Positions 15,177 through 22,861 of a stretch of DNA of 32,138 nucleotides are shown piece by piece. Positions within the stretch are counted from its first letter, which is position 1. Each line of letters starts with the position of its first letter. Source of the stretch: Holophagaceae bacterium. GTDB taxonomy: Bacteria > Acidobacteriota > Holophagae > Holophagales > Holophagaceae. Location of the stretch: positions 1-32,138 of the forward strand of contig JANXXC010000019.1 of NCBI GenBank assembly GCA_025350765.1. The letters run 5' to 3'. The notes under the pieces were generated by a model. The model did no database searches. It was not told the DNA's origin and worked only from the letters and a program-made list of their open reading frames with translations. The translations under genes were made by a program, and so were the position numbers.

Positions 15177-15632
15177 ATGTCCGAAGACCTCGTCCGCAAT
15201 CGCAAAGCTTTTCACGACTACCACATCGAAGACACGTGGGAGGCGGGGCTCGCCCTGGTGGGCACCGAAGTGAAATCGCTGCGCGGCGGCCACGGACAAT
15301 TGCAGGATGCTTACGTGGACGCCCAGAGCGGCGAATTGTGGCTGAAGCAGGCCAATATTGCGCCCTATGCGGAAGGCTCCTGGACCAACCACGACCCCCT
15401 TCGTCCGCGCAAACTGCTATTGCACCGCGCCGAGATCGACAAGATCGTGGCCCGCGCCACCCGCAAGGGCTTCACCATCATCCCGCTGGCTTTCTATATG
15501 AACCAAAAAGGTCATATCAAAGTGAAAATTGCGCTCGCCAGCGGCAAGACCCAAGGCGATAAACGCGAGGCCCTAAAGGATCGCGAGAGTAAGCGCGAAA
15601 TGGATCGGGTGCGGAAGGGCGACCGGGAGTAA
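15177..15632 (+). CDS. smpB: SsrA-binding protein SmpB
   Basis: Partner of tmRNA in trans-translation, which frees ribosomes stalled on broken messages and tags the product for destruction. The 151 residues cover the complete family: RNRKAFHDYHIEDTWEAGLAL at the start, GTEVKSLRGG, then KLLLHRAEID, and the basic C-terminal tail (DKREALKDRESKREMDRVRKGDRE in part) that becomes helical in the decoding centre. The ATG at 15177 gives the standard N-terminus; a longer in-frame reading would only translate the upstream repeat. The tmRNA gene itself is not visible nearby. The gene converges with the membrane-protein gene, with stops only two bases apart. Confidence 0.97.
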   Translation: MSEDLVRNRKAFHDYHIEDTWEAGLALVGTEVKSLRGGHGQLQDAYVDAQSGELWLKQANIAPYAEGSWTNHDPLRPRKLLLHRAEIDKIVARATRKGFTIIPLAFYMNQKGHIKVKIALASGKTQGDKREALKDRESKREMDRVRKGDRE

Positions 15633-15634
15633 AT

Positions 15635-16345
15635 CTACTTCACCAGCCAAGTCGCGAACTGCATCCAGGCGCCGGTCCCAGCCAGCATGATTCGCAGGGG
15701 CAGGGAGGCGAGGATGAATAGGCCGCCCCAACCGAAAGCTGGATGCAAGCGGCGGTGTTTGAACGTGTCATAGGCGATGAAAGCGAGCACCGTCGCATTC
15801 GTGAGCATGAAGGCTGCCATCGGAAGATGGTTTCGAATGAAGCCTAGTTGGATGCGAGCGAATGCGGCGTTGAGGATGCCTACGGTCGCGAGCAACATCA
15901 GCCGACGATGGCTTTCGCGTTGGTTCCTCAACCCAAGACCCGTGATGACCAGCACGCCAAAGACGAACATGTCCCCCAGCGGAACCACCAGGAAGACCAA
16001 GGGCGGCGGGCCGGGGCTATGACCGAGCTTGGCGCCGACGATACCGGTGGTGGTGCCAACGACCAGCACCACGACCGCCCAGAGCGCCCCAAAAATACCC
16101 AGGCGGCGATGGATCTGGATTCGATGGGAAGAAACCAGCCATGTCTGCACCCCGTAAAGCGCAAACCAAACCGTCATCACGACACCATGGAGAAGCACCA
16201 GCGGCGTCAGGATTGGAGTGCCGAAAAAGGCCTTCAAATAAAAAGTCCTGGAGAATCCCACCAACATGACGAGGATGGCCACCGCCGCGCCCCAGCGGTA
16301 CAACAGATGCTCGTCGCCCGGTTTTATTTTCTGTTCCGTGATCAT
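15635..16345 (-). CDS. Multi-pass integral membrane protein of unknown function
   Basis: A 236-residue inner-membrane protein with about seven hydrophobic segments (near 17-35, 46-66, 82-103, 115-137, 148-162, 172-190 and 202-226). Conserved-looking polar motifs are LLHGVVMTVWFALYGVQTWLV followed by HRIQIHRRLG, and ESHRRLMLL. These His/Arg pairs at membrane edges recur in an uncharacterised family. Haem or metal binding is conceivable but not shown. The ATG at 16345 is chosen because AGGAG lies eight bases upstream; an upstream start at 16447 adds a non-hydrophobic, unlikely extension. No terminator is seen between it and smpB. Confidence 0.85.
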   Translation of the reverse strand: MITEQKIKPGDEHLLYRWGAAVAILVMLVGFSRTFYLKAFFGTPILTPLVLLHGVVMTVWFALYGVQTWLVSSHRIQIHRRLGIFGALWAVVVLVVGTTTGIVGAKLGHSPGPPPLVFLVVPLGDMFVFGVLVITGLGLRNQRESHRRLMLLATVGILNAAFARIQLGFIRNHLPMAAFMLTNATVLAFIAYDTFKHRRLHPAFGWGGLFILASLPLRIMLAGTGAWMQFATWLVK

Positions 16346-16545
16346 GGAGGTTTCTCCTCGATTAGAAAATTCCTGACGACCGCCGATATGAGCGCGATGC
16401 GAGCGTTCGGCGAAGATGGGCAATGCTTGGGGTGGTCCCACAAGCATAGCCTGCGGGCCGGGATTTCAGAATCCTGTTGCCAAGGCAGAACCTACCCGTG
16501 GCCTGCTTACTCGCAGCTCGTGGCTCATCCCTCGTCGCCTCAAAC

Positions 16546-16986
16546 TCAATCCCACGCGCCCTTCCGCCCCGCTTTCACCACGCCGACGCGTTTCTTGGAT
16601 TCGATACGTCGCTCTTGACTGCCTTTGGTGGGTCTCGTTTTGTGGCGGGCTTTGGGGATTACGAGCGCTTGCGCGATGACGGAGATGGCCTTGGTGCGGG
16701 CGTCTTCAATGTTCTTGGGCAAGTCGCGGAAACGGTCGGAGGTGATAATCCATTGGCCTTCACTGTCCATCTGATTGCGGATGAGAAAGCGCAGCCGAGC
16801 CAGCGCGCCTTCGTCCAGCCCTTCGATGGCGGTGAGGTCGATGCGCAGTTCTGCCTTGCTGGAAACCTTGTTGACATTCTGCCCACCGGGACCGCCGCTG
16901 CGAACGGCCTTCAGGCTTTGAGCCCGCGCGGGCACTTGGACGCGCTCGTTGACTTGGATGGGATCGGCCATGAGCGATGATCCCAT
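16546..16986 (-). CDS. arfB: Ribosome-rescue peptidyl-tRNA hydrolase ArfB (YaeJ type)
   Basis: Releases the nascent chain from ribosomes stalled without a stop codon. The 146 residues hold the class-I release-factor GGQ loop (SGGPGGQNVNKVSSKAEL, about 30-47) and a long basic C-terminal tail (KARHKTRPTKGSQERR onward). That tail separates ArfB from true release factors and in the family enters the empty mRNA channel. No stop-codon recognition domain is present. Two in-frame ATGs (16986 and 16971) are possible and neither has a Shine-Dalgarno. AATTCT six bases before 16986 fits the leaderless pattern seen elsewhere, so I prefer that one. The Hpt gene begins only 34 bases away in the other direction. 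Confidence 0.92.
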   Translation of the reverse strand: MGSSLMADPIQVNERVQVPARAQSLKAVRSGGPGGQNVNKVSSKAELRIDLTAIEGLDEGALARLRFLIRNQMDSEGQWIITSDRFRDLPKNIEDARTKAISVIAQALVIPKARHKTRPTKGSQERRIESKKRVGVVKAGRKGAWD

Positions 16987-17020
16987 GGCGGGAGAATTGG
17001 GCTATCTTCTCAAGGTCCTC

Positions 17021-17398
17021 ATGCATCCTCCAATGATCCCTCCCACCCTTGATCCTCTGGCCCTGGACCAGCTCCGGCCCTACAAAGGGCACGAGGGCGG
17101 CAGCCTGCTCGGCAATCTCATCCAGATCTATCTGGAGCAGTTGCCGGGGCGGGTGGAGGGCCTGCGGAAGGCTCATGATGAAGGCGATGCGCAGTCGGTG
17201 TTCAAGATCGCGCACATGCTGAAAAGCACCTCCGCCAGTCTAGGCGCCTACACGCTGCAGGCCTACTGCCAGCGACTTGAGGACGCGGGCCGCCGGGACG
17301 ACCTGGCAGGCATTGCGGAATGGCTCGAACCCTTCGAGACCGAGGCCGCCAAGGTGAAGGCCGCGTTGCTGGAAGAGAACGGCAGGCTGGACGAGTGA
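17021..17398 (+). CDS. Histidine phosphotransfer (Hpt) domain protein
   Basis: Small phosphorelay protein of 125 residues. IAHMLKSTSASLGA carries the phosphorylatable histidine H65 and the following K-S-x-S of the Hpt helix bundle. DQLRPYKGHEGGSLLGNLIQIYLEQ is the expected first core helix region. It would pass phosphate between response-regulator receivers and a hybrid kinase, but no such partner is in the window. The ATG at 17021 with AAGG five bases upstream is chosen; a longer reading to 16949 would run across the arfB start. Its TGA overlaps the GTG of the aldehyde dehydrogenase by four bases, so the two are probably translated together. Confidence 0.88.
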   Translation: MHPPMIPPTLDPLALDQLRPYKGHEGGSLLGNLIQIYLEQLPGRVEGLRKAHDEGDAQSVFKIAHMLKSTSASLGAYTLQAYCQRLEDAGRRDDLAGIAEWLEPFETEAAKVKAALLEENGRLDE

Positions 17399-18726
17399 CT
17401 ACCGATGCCTTCCTGCCCGCGTCCAGGGTGGCCTTCGAGGCCTGGCGTCACGCCTCGCGCATGGCCCGGCGAGATTTGCTGCGGGGCTGGCGTGAGCGCA
17501 TCGCCGCCGCTGCGGAGGAGCTGGCCCAGCTTTTGACCCTCGAAACCGGCAAGCCCATCACCTTGTCGCGGGGAGAAATCCAGCGCGGCCTCCTGACCCT
17601 CCGGGCCACGGTAGAAGCGGTCGCGGCTTTCGGCGAGGAAGCCATTCCCTATGACCTGATGGCCGGCGCGGAAGGCTGTAGAGCCCGGCTCCAGCGCATT
17701 CCGCGGGGACCGGTGCTGGCCATCACGCCCTTCAATTTTCCGGTGAATCTGGCCCTGCATAAACTGGCCCCGGCCCTCGGAGCCGGATGCAGTTGTGTTT
17801 GGAAACCCTCCCCTCAGGCACCGCGTACCTCGCAGCTGCTCTTCGATTGTTTCGAGGTTGCGCGAGTGGAACTCAAGGCGCCTGAACATCTGCTTCAAAT
17901 CGCCGATGTTCCGCCCCTTGAGGCCGAAGCCCTGGCCTTGGATGAGCGCATCAAGGTGGTGAGTTTCACCGGCAGTGAGCGGGTGGGGATGCACTTGAAA
18001 GCGATTCTGCTGGGCAAGCCGTTGATCCTGGAACTGGGGGGCAACGCCGCGGTGGTGCTGGACGCGGACCTGGACGCCGCCATGGCCATCCAGGCGGCCA
18101 AGGCCCTGGCCCCGGCTGCGGTGGCGGCGGCGGGCCAGAGTTGCTGCAAGGCCCAGCGCATTTACGTGCACCAGGATCTCTGGGAGGTCTTCACCTCCGC
18201 CTTTGTGGCGGCCGTGCAAGCCTTGCCCTGCGGCGATCCCATGGATGCAGCCACCGTGGTGGGGCCCCTCATTGGCGAGGCCACCGCCATCCGGTTGGAG
18301 GCTTCCCTGGATCGCGCCAGCCAGGAAGGCGCGACGGTGCTCCTGCGGGGTCAACGCCGGGGTGCGCTCCTGCCTCCAGCCATTCTCGCGGATGTTCCTG
18401 AAAGTGATCCACTCCAATGCGAAGAACTTTTCGGACCCATCACCGTGCTGACCAAAGTCCCGAGTTTTGAAGCTGGATTGGATCGCGCCGCCGCCACGCG
18501 ATTTGGCCTGCGGGCCTCGATTTACACGCGGGACGCGGGGCATCAGCGCCTCGCGGAACAAAGGCTCCACGCAGGGTGCGTGCTGTTCAATCTACCCCCC
18601 ACCTTCCGTATGGATGCGGCGCCCTTTGGGGGTCTGGGCGCCTCTGGCCAGGGTCTCGAAGGCCCGCGCTGGGCTCTGGAATCCTTTACCGAACCCCGAC
18701 TGATCGTCGAGGGACCGGCGCTGTGA
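17395..18726 (+). CDS. NAD(P)-dependent aldehyde dehydrogenase family protein
   Basis: Oxidises an aldehyde to a carboxylate in the cytoplasm; the substrate is not evident. The 443 residues include TPFNFPVN with the oxyanion asparagine N114, FTGSERVG (191-198) of the cofactor fold, the general-base glutamate E213 in LELGG and the nucleophile C250 in GQSC, directly followed by a second cysteine. The length is somewhat short (family usually ~450-500), mostly at the N-terminus. The start is GTG in a GTGA overlap with the Hpt stop. Succinate-semialdehyde, glyceraldehyde-3-phosphate (non-phosphorylating) or other aldehydes are possible. Acetate genes lie downstream, so an acetaldehyde or related role is conceivable but unproven. 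Confidence 0.92.
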   Translation: MTTDAFLPASRVAFEAWRHASRMARRDLLRGWRERIAAAAEELAQLLTLETGKPITLSRGEIQRGLLTLRATVEAVAAFGEEAIPYDLMAGAEGCRARLQRIPRGPVLAITPFNFPVNLALHKLAPALGAGCSCVWKPSPQAPRTSQLLFDCFEVARVELKAPEHLLQIADVPPLEAEALALDERIKVVSFTGSERVGMHLKAILLGKPLILELGGNAAVVLDADLDAAMAIQAAKALAPAAVAAAGQSCCKAQRIYVHQDLWEVFTSAFVAAVQALPCGDPMDAATVVGPLIGEATAIRLEASLDRASQEGATVLLRGQRRGALLPPAILADVPESDPLQCEELFGPITVLTKVPSFEAGLDRAAATRFGLRASIYTRDAGHQRLAEQRLHAGCVLFNLPPTFRMDAAPFGGLGASGQGLEGPRWALESFTEPRLIVEGPAL

Positions 18727-18751
18727 TTCCCGCAAGAGCCTACCCATCGGG

Positions 18752-18757
18752 CATTAT
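18752..18757 (+). promoter_or_regulatory. Weak possible -10 element of the 18764 gene
   Basis: CATTAT stands six bases before the ATG at 18764, with A and T at the two most conserved -10 positions. No Shine-Dalgarno is present. Confidence 0.3.
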
Positions 18758-18763
18758 GGACGC

Positions 18764-19441
18764 ATGGCACACGCAGACGCATGGATGAATCCTTGGCCCA
18801 AGCGGCTTCTCAAGTGGGGGCTGGTGGTCGCGGTGCTGCTGGGGTGGAAGCTGGTTTGGGTCTTCGGTCCCGTCATCGCGGGCAAAGCCAACGGCAGCGG
18901 TAGCGCGGCGCCAGCCCTCTTCAAGGTGCACGCGAAAGTGTTACTGAAAGCCACCCTGGGCTACCCACGCCAGCTGGAGGCCACCATTCCGGTGCCCGAG
19001 TCCGGCTCCAATGCCTCGGCGCAATTGCAGCTCATGAAATTCTGGGATGGCAAAAACTGGGGACCGGAAGCTTTGAAAGTGGGGCGCGTGGAGGGCAGGG
19101 CGCTGAAGGTGCCCGCGGGGAAACTGATCTTCACCGACGTGGTGGAAGTCACCCCGGCCAGGGATTACAACGGCCCGGTGATGTGCCAAGTGGACTACCG
19201 CGCCCGCTGGGAATTCGATGAGGCCGCCCGCGACCTCTTCGCCCACCGCCAACTCATCAATCTGCGACTCCCCAAGGGGCTCGGGGGCAGCACGCCGGGA
19301 CAGGAGATTTCCAAACAAGTAACGCTGGAGCGGGTGGCCTGGTGGGGGCCCCAGTGGATCCTCCAGGACGCCGCCCAATGGCAGACCCAGGAGTCCGGCC
19401 GGCCTTCCGAAGGCCTGGCCTGGCTACCCTGGCTCATGTGA
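18764..19441 (+). CDS. Single-pass membrane protein of unknown function
   Basis: Unrecognised protein of 225 residues. A hydrophobic segment at about 17-38 (LKWGLVVAVLLGWKLVWVFG) acts as N-terminal anchor; the rest is predicted outside the cytoplasm and has a beta-rich, Trp-rich character without a known motif. The start is ATG 18764, or ATG 18785 seven codons later. It lies 37 bases after the dehydrogenase and ten bases before the next small gene, so it probably belongs to the run that leads into pta. Confidence 0.78.
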   Translation: MAHADAWMNPWPKRLLKWGLVVAVLLGWKLVWVFGPVIAGKANGSGSAAPALFKVHAKVLLKATLGYPRQLEATIPVPESGSNASAQLQLMKFWDGKNWGPEALKVGRVEGRALKVPAGKLIFTDVVEVTPARDYNGPVMCQVDYRARWEFDEAARDLFAHRQLINLRLPKGLGGSTPGQEISKQVTLERVAWWGPQWILQDAAQWQTQESGRPSEGLAWLPWLM

Positions 19442-19451
19442 GGTACCCGCC

Positions 19452-19799
19452 ATGCCCTTGTCCTTCCCCTTTCAGCGTGGACAGCTCGTGGTGGTGGTCC
19501 TGAATGCCCCGCGTCTAAAAATATGGGGCCGCATTCTGGGCCTGGAGACCGCGGGCATCGCCGTGCGCGGCATCGATCTGGCGCCTTGGGAAGAGGTCCT
19601 TGCGCTGGTCAATCGGGGGCACGGTGACCAAGTGGCTTTGGATACAAGATTCTTCCCCATGCACCGGATCGAATTGATGTACCTGGATGAAATCAGTTCC
19701 GGCGTGCCAAGCCTGGAGCAGGTGTTCAAGGATCGTACGGGCCTCGACGCAATGGAATTCCTGGCGGACGCGGATCAGCTCCGAAGGAAACGCCGATGA
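19452..19799 (+). CDS. Small conserved-looking protein of unknown function before pta
   Basis: Unrecognised cytoplasmic protein of 115 residues. It begins with a beta-like stretch ([20 protein letters not shown]) typical of a small barrel. The middle is [18 protein letters not shown] and the C-terminal third is helical and charged. The pattern of a short barrel that reads a region as in RNA- or ligand-binding folds is suggestive only. GAGG overlaps the stop of the previous gene. Its own TGA overlaps the pta start (ATGA). This strict overlap with pta supports a real gene and coupled translation. Confidence 0.78.
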   Translation: MPLSFPFQRGQLVVVVLNAPRLKIWGRILGLETAGIAVRGIDLAPWEEVLALVNRGHGDQVALDTRFFPMHRIELMYLDEISSGVPSLEQVFKDRTGLDAMEFLADADQLRRKRR

Positions 19800-20806
19800 A
19801 TGCCAATCACGATCGTTGGATGGCGGCATTTTGTGAGCGGGCCAAGGGCTTGCGCCGCCACATCGTGCTGCCCGAAGGCCGGGACGATCGCACGCTGAAA
19901 GCCGCTTTCATGCTGCATTCCCAAGGCATCTGTGAGGTGACGGTACTAGGTTTGCCGGACGCGATATCGAAGCGCGCTTCTGAATTGAGCCTAGATCTGC
20001 AGGACATCCGTGTCCGGGATCCAGAACGCGATGACCTCACCGCCGAATTGGCGGGAGCTTTCTGGGAGCTGCGCCGGCCCAAGGGCATCAGTGAGCAACT
20101 GGCCTTGGAAGCCGTGCGGGAACCCCTCTGGTTCGGCGGCATGATGGTGCGGCAGGGTCTTGCGGATGGGTTCGCGGCGGGCGCCTTAAACACGACGGCA
20201 GAGACCGTGCGGGCTTGCCTCCAGACGCTAGGAACCGCGAAGGGAATCAAGACCGTGTCCGGTTGTTTTCTGATGATCCATCCCGATGTTGCCTTCGGCG
20301 AGCGCGGCGCGCTGATCTTCAGTGACTGCGCGGTGGTGCCGGATCCCACGGCGGAGCAGTTGGCGGATATCGCCCTGGCCGCGGCGGATAGCGCACGCAG
20401 GCTTCTGGGCGTGGAACCCCGGGTGGCCCTGCTGAGTTTTTCCACCAAAGGCAGCGCCGAGCATCCCAAGGTCGAGAAGATCCGGGCGGCCTTGGAACTT
20501 GTCAAAGCCCGCGCACCGGACCTTTGCGTGGATGGCGAATTGCAGATGGACGCCGCGCTCATGCCGGAGATCGGCGCGAGCAAGGCCCCTGGCTCTCCCG
20601 TGGCGGGCCGGGCCAACGTGCTGGTGTTCCCTGATCTCGACGCGGGCAACATCACCTACAAGACCGCCGAGCGGATGGGGGGCGCCTCGGCGCTGGGTCC
20701 GCTGTTGCAAGGGCTTTCGAAGCCCGCCAGCGATCTGAGCCGGGGCTGCACGCCACAAAACATCGTGGACGCGGTGGTGCTGACCCTCCTTCAAACCGCG
20801 CCATGA
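19796..20806 (+). CDS. pta: Phosphate acetyltransferase (short, catalytic-domain form)
   Basis: Reversibly transfers acetyl between CoA and phosphate (acetyl-CoA to acetyl phosphate). The 336 residues match the short form without the N-terminal regulatory domain. Recognisable parts are [15 protein letters not shown] at the start, [34 protein letters not shown], then [19 protein letters not shown] and [15 protein letters not shown]. The [16 protein letters not shown] motif near the C-terminus is diagnostic. It overlaps the small upstream gene and purN by ATGA at both ends and works with ackA downstream to form or use acetate. Confidence 0.96.
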   Translation: MNANHDRWMAAFCERAKGLRRHIVLPEGRDDRTLKAAFMLHSQGICEVTVLGLPDAISKRASELSLDLQDIRVRDPERDDLTAELAGAFWELRRPKGISEQLALEAVREPLWFGGMMVRQGLADGFAAGALNTTAETVRACLQTLGTAKGIKTVSGCFLMIHPDVAFGERGALIFSDCAVVPDPTAEQLADIALAAADSARRLLGVEPRVALLSFSTKGSAEHPKVEKIRAALELVKARAPDLCVDGELQMDAALMPEIGASKAPGSPVAGRANVLVFPDLDAGNITYKTAERMGGASALGPLLQGLSKPASDLSRGCTPQNIVDAVVLTLLQTAP

Positions 20807-21384
20807 GGAAGCTGGCCCTCTTCATCTCCGGCAGCGGCGGCAATGCGCTGAACCTGCTGGAGGCCTGCCGAGAGGGCCGTATTCCCGCCGAAGTGGTCCT
20901 GGTCGTGGCCTCCCGATCTACGGCCGAAGGCATCGCGAAGCTACGGGATAAGGGCCTGTTGGTGGCCATTCTGGATCGAAAGGATGCCGATTCCGACGAA
21001 GCCTACTCTGACATTTGCCTAGGGCTCGCCGAAGCTGCCGGGGCCGATTTCATCGCGCTGGCGGGCTGGTTGCGGAAGCTGGTCATTCCTCTCCGTTGGG
21101 AGGGCCGGATCCTCAACATTCATCCGGGTCTGCTGCCGCGCTTTGGCGGTCCGGGGATGTATGGAATGAACGTCCAACGCGCGGTTCTGCTGGCGAAGGA
21201 AACCGAGTCCGGGTGCACCGTTCATCTGGTGGACAACGAATGGGACCACGGGCGCACCCTGGCCGAGACCCGGGTCGCGGTACTGCCTGGGGATACCGCA
21301 GAAACCCTCCAGCAGCGGGTCTACGAAGCGGAAATGGACCTCTACCCCAAGGCCGTGACGGACTTCCTACGGCAAACCCGTTAG
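20803..21384 (+). CDS. purN: Phosphoribosylglycinamide formyltransferase
   Basis: Transfers a formyl group from 10-formyl-tetrahydrofolate to GAR in purine synthesis. The 193 residues are normal for PurN. SGSGGN (9-14) binds the phosphate of the substrate; N105 and H107 in NIHPGLLP and D148 in NEWDHG are the catalytic triad equivalents. The [10 protein letters not shown] loop after the HP motif is of the variant form rather than the E. coli one. ATGA overlaps the pta stop and ackA starts 31 bases later, so it sits inside an acetate operon. Other pur genes are absent here. Confidence 0.93.
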   Translation: MRKLALFISGSGGNALNLLEACREGRIPAEVVLVVASRSTAEGIAKLRDKGLLVAILDRKDADSDEAYSDICLGLAEAAGADFIALAGWLRKLVIPLRWEGRILNIHPGLLPRFGGPGMYGMNVQRAVLLAKETESGCTVHLVDNEWDHGRTLAETRVAVLPGDTAETLQQRVYEAEMDLYPKAVTDFLRQTR

Positions 21385-21415
21385 GGTGGTCCGATGAACT
21401 GAAACGGGAGTATCG

Positions 21416-22582
21416 ATGCTGGTCCTCGTCTTGAATGCCGGCTCCTCGTCCCTGAAATTCAATCTCTTCGATATGACCGACGAGCGACTGCTGCTGGAAG
21501 GCATGGCAGAGCGCATCGGCGTGGACGGGGCCTTTCACTGGAGCGCGGGCGCGGAGGGAGAGCAGCGGGAACTGCCTCTTCCGGACCAGAGCGCGGCCCT
21601 GCGGGAGGTGATGGCATTGGTGGCGAGCCGGGTGCCCGAGGGGAAGTCCATCAACGTGGTGGGCCATCGCGTGGTGCACGGAGGGCCGAAATACGGAGAA
21701 AGCGTACTCATTACGCCCGAGGTGCTGGCGGACATCGAGGCCTATTCGCTATACGCGCCCCTGCACAACCCCGCCAACGCCCAGGGCATTCGCGCGGCCC
21801 TACAGGCCTATCCTGACATCCCTCAAATTGCGGTTTTCGACACGGCCTTTCATCACACCATCCCGGACTACGCGAGGACCTACGGCATTCCCTACGAACT
21901 GGCGCAGAAATACGGCATCCGGCGCTACGGCTTCCACGGCAGCAGCCACGCTTTCGTGGCCGCCCGCACCGCCATCCTGCTGGCCCGGCCTCTGCGCAGT
22001 CTGAAGCTGATCACCTGCCACATCGGCAATGGCAGCAGCGTCTGCGCCGTGCTCCATGGGCAGAGCATGGACACCAGCATGGGCATGACGCCGCTCCAGG
22101 GTGTCATCATGGGCACCCGCTGTGGCACCTTGGATCCCAGCATCGTGGACCTCCTCATCGAGAAGGAGCACCTGGACTACCGAGCCATCACGGAGCTGTT
22201 GAACCAGAAGTCGGGGCTCCTGGGCATCAGCGGGGTGTCCAGCGATTTTCGGGAGATCGAGGCCGCCGCGGACCAGGGCAACCCCAGGGCCATCCTGGCG
22301 CGGGATCTCCTCACCTACGATGTGCGCAAATTCATTGGCAGTTATGCCGCGGTGCTGGACGGGGTGGACGCCATTACCTTCACCGCCGGCATTGGCACCC
22401 ACAGTTCCCGCCTGCGGGCCGAAGTCTGCAGTCACCTGGACTACCTCGGGGTGGCGCTGGATGAGGACGCCAATCGAGAGGGCAGCGGCGAGCGGCTCAT
22501 CTCCCAGCCCGGCTCCAAGGTGGCCGTGGCGGTGGTGCCCACCAACGAAGAGCTAATGATCGCTCGCGAGGCGGTGAAGTAG
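21416..22582 (+). CDS. ackA: Acetate kinase
   Basis: Makes ATP and acetate from acetyl phosphate, or the reverse, in the cytoplasm. The 388 residues carry NAGSSSLKF (7-15, N7), GHRVVHGG with R85, FDTAFH with D142, and YGFHGSSH with H174. CHIGNGSSV, MGMTPLQG and the late glycine-rich TAGIGTHS segment complete the ASKHA fold. The start is fixed by GGGAG five bases before the ATG. It is the last gene of the pta-purN-ackA run. No T-run terminator follows; the next 100 bases are repeat-like. Confidence 0.97.
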   Translation: MLVLVLNAGSSSLKFNLFDMTDERLLLEGMAERIGVDGAFHWSAGAEGEQRELPLPDQSAALREVMALVASRVPEGKSINVVGHRVVHGGPKYGESVLITPEVLADIEAYSLYAPLHNPANAQGIRAALQAYPDIPQIAVFDTAFHHTIPDYARTYGIPYELAQKYGIRRYGFHGSSHAFVAARTAILLARPLRSLKLITCHIGNGSSVCAVLHGQSMDTSMGMTPLQGVIMGTRCGTLDPSIVDLLIEKEHLDYRAITELLNQKSGLLGISGVSSDFREIEAAADQGNPRAILARDLLTYDVRKFIGSYAAVLDGVDAITFTAGIGTHSSRLRAEVCSHLDYLGVALDEDANREGSGERLISQPGSKVAVAVVPTNEELMIAREAVK

Positions 22583-22690
22583 GGGGGGCAAGGGGCAAGG
22601 GACGAGGGTTGAGGTACGAGGAACGAGGACGCGGCGAAGCCGCGCACCACAAATCGAAAATCGGAAATCCAAAATCAAAAATCCAAAATT
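22583..22690. repeat. Low-complexity intergenic repeats upstream of the SAH riboswitch
   Basis: From 22583 to 22630 the sequence is purine-rich with repeats of the words GGGGCAAGG and ACGAGG(A/G/T). Bases 22630-22635 and 22639-22644 form a 6-bp hairpin with GAA loop (CGCGGC-GAA-GCCGCG). From 22651 to 22690 there are about five degenerate copies of AAATCsAAAA (AAATCGAAAA, AAATCCAAAA and similar). The riboswitch promoter must lie in or just after this stretch, but I cannot place it. Confidence 0.6.
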
Positions 22691-22727
22691 GGGAAATTCC
22701 AAGCCCTGATGAAGTATCATTTGGAGG

Positions 22728-22861
22728 TCCGAGGAGCGCTGCGAGACACCTGTCCCAGGCTCGGATTCTTGATGAACGGCGCTCACCTCACAACCTTGCC
22801 GGGGTGTGTTGGGTGAGCCCGCGAGCCCATCCTCCTGGCCACAACTTGAGGAGGCTCCGCC
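22728..22861 (+). promoter_or_regulatory. S-adenosylhomocysteine (SAH) riboswitch controlling ahcY
   Basis: The aptamer spans 22728-22787 and matches the SAH class: GAGGAGCGCTGC, CCAGGCTCGGA and AACGGCGCTCACC in order. P1 is 22728-22733 with 22760-22765, extendable by two G-U pairs outward. The pseudoknot is GAGCGC (22734-22739) with GCGCTC (22779-22784). GCTCACC (22781-22787) can instead pair with GGTGAGC (22812-22818), which is exclusive with the pseudoknot. Downstream, CCTCCT (22831-22836) pairs with AGGAGG (22849-22854), the ahcY Shine-Dalgarno. I infer that SAH favours the pseudoknot and leads to opening of the ribosome site, raising AhcY when SAH accumulates. The family is a known ON switch in front of ahcY. 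Confidence 0.93.

Noticed and set aside
16440-16500. Possible tRNA-like fold in the gap before arfB
   Set aside because: Only a 5-bp GGATT/AATCC hairpin is present; there is no T-loop consensus, no anticodon arm and no acceptor stem.
17263-18570. Open frame on minus, opposite the aldehyde dehydrogenase
   Set aside because: The plus frame contains all catalytic motifs of the dehydrogenase; the minus frame is a shadow.
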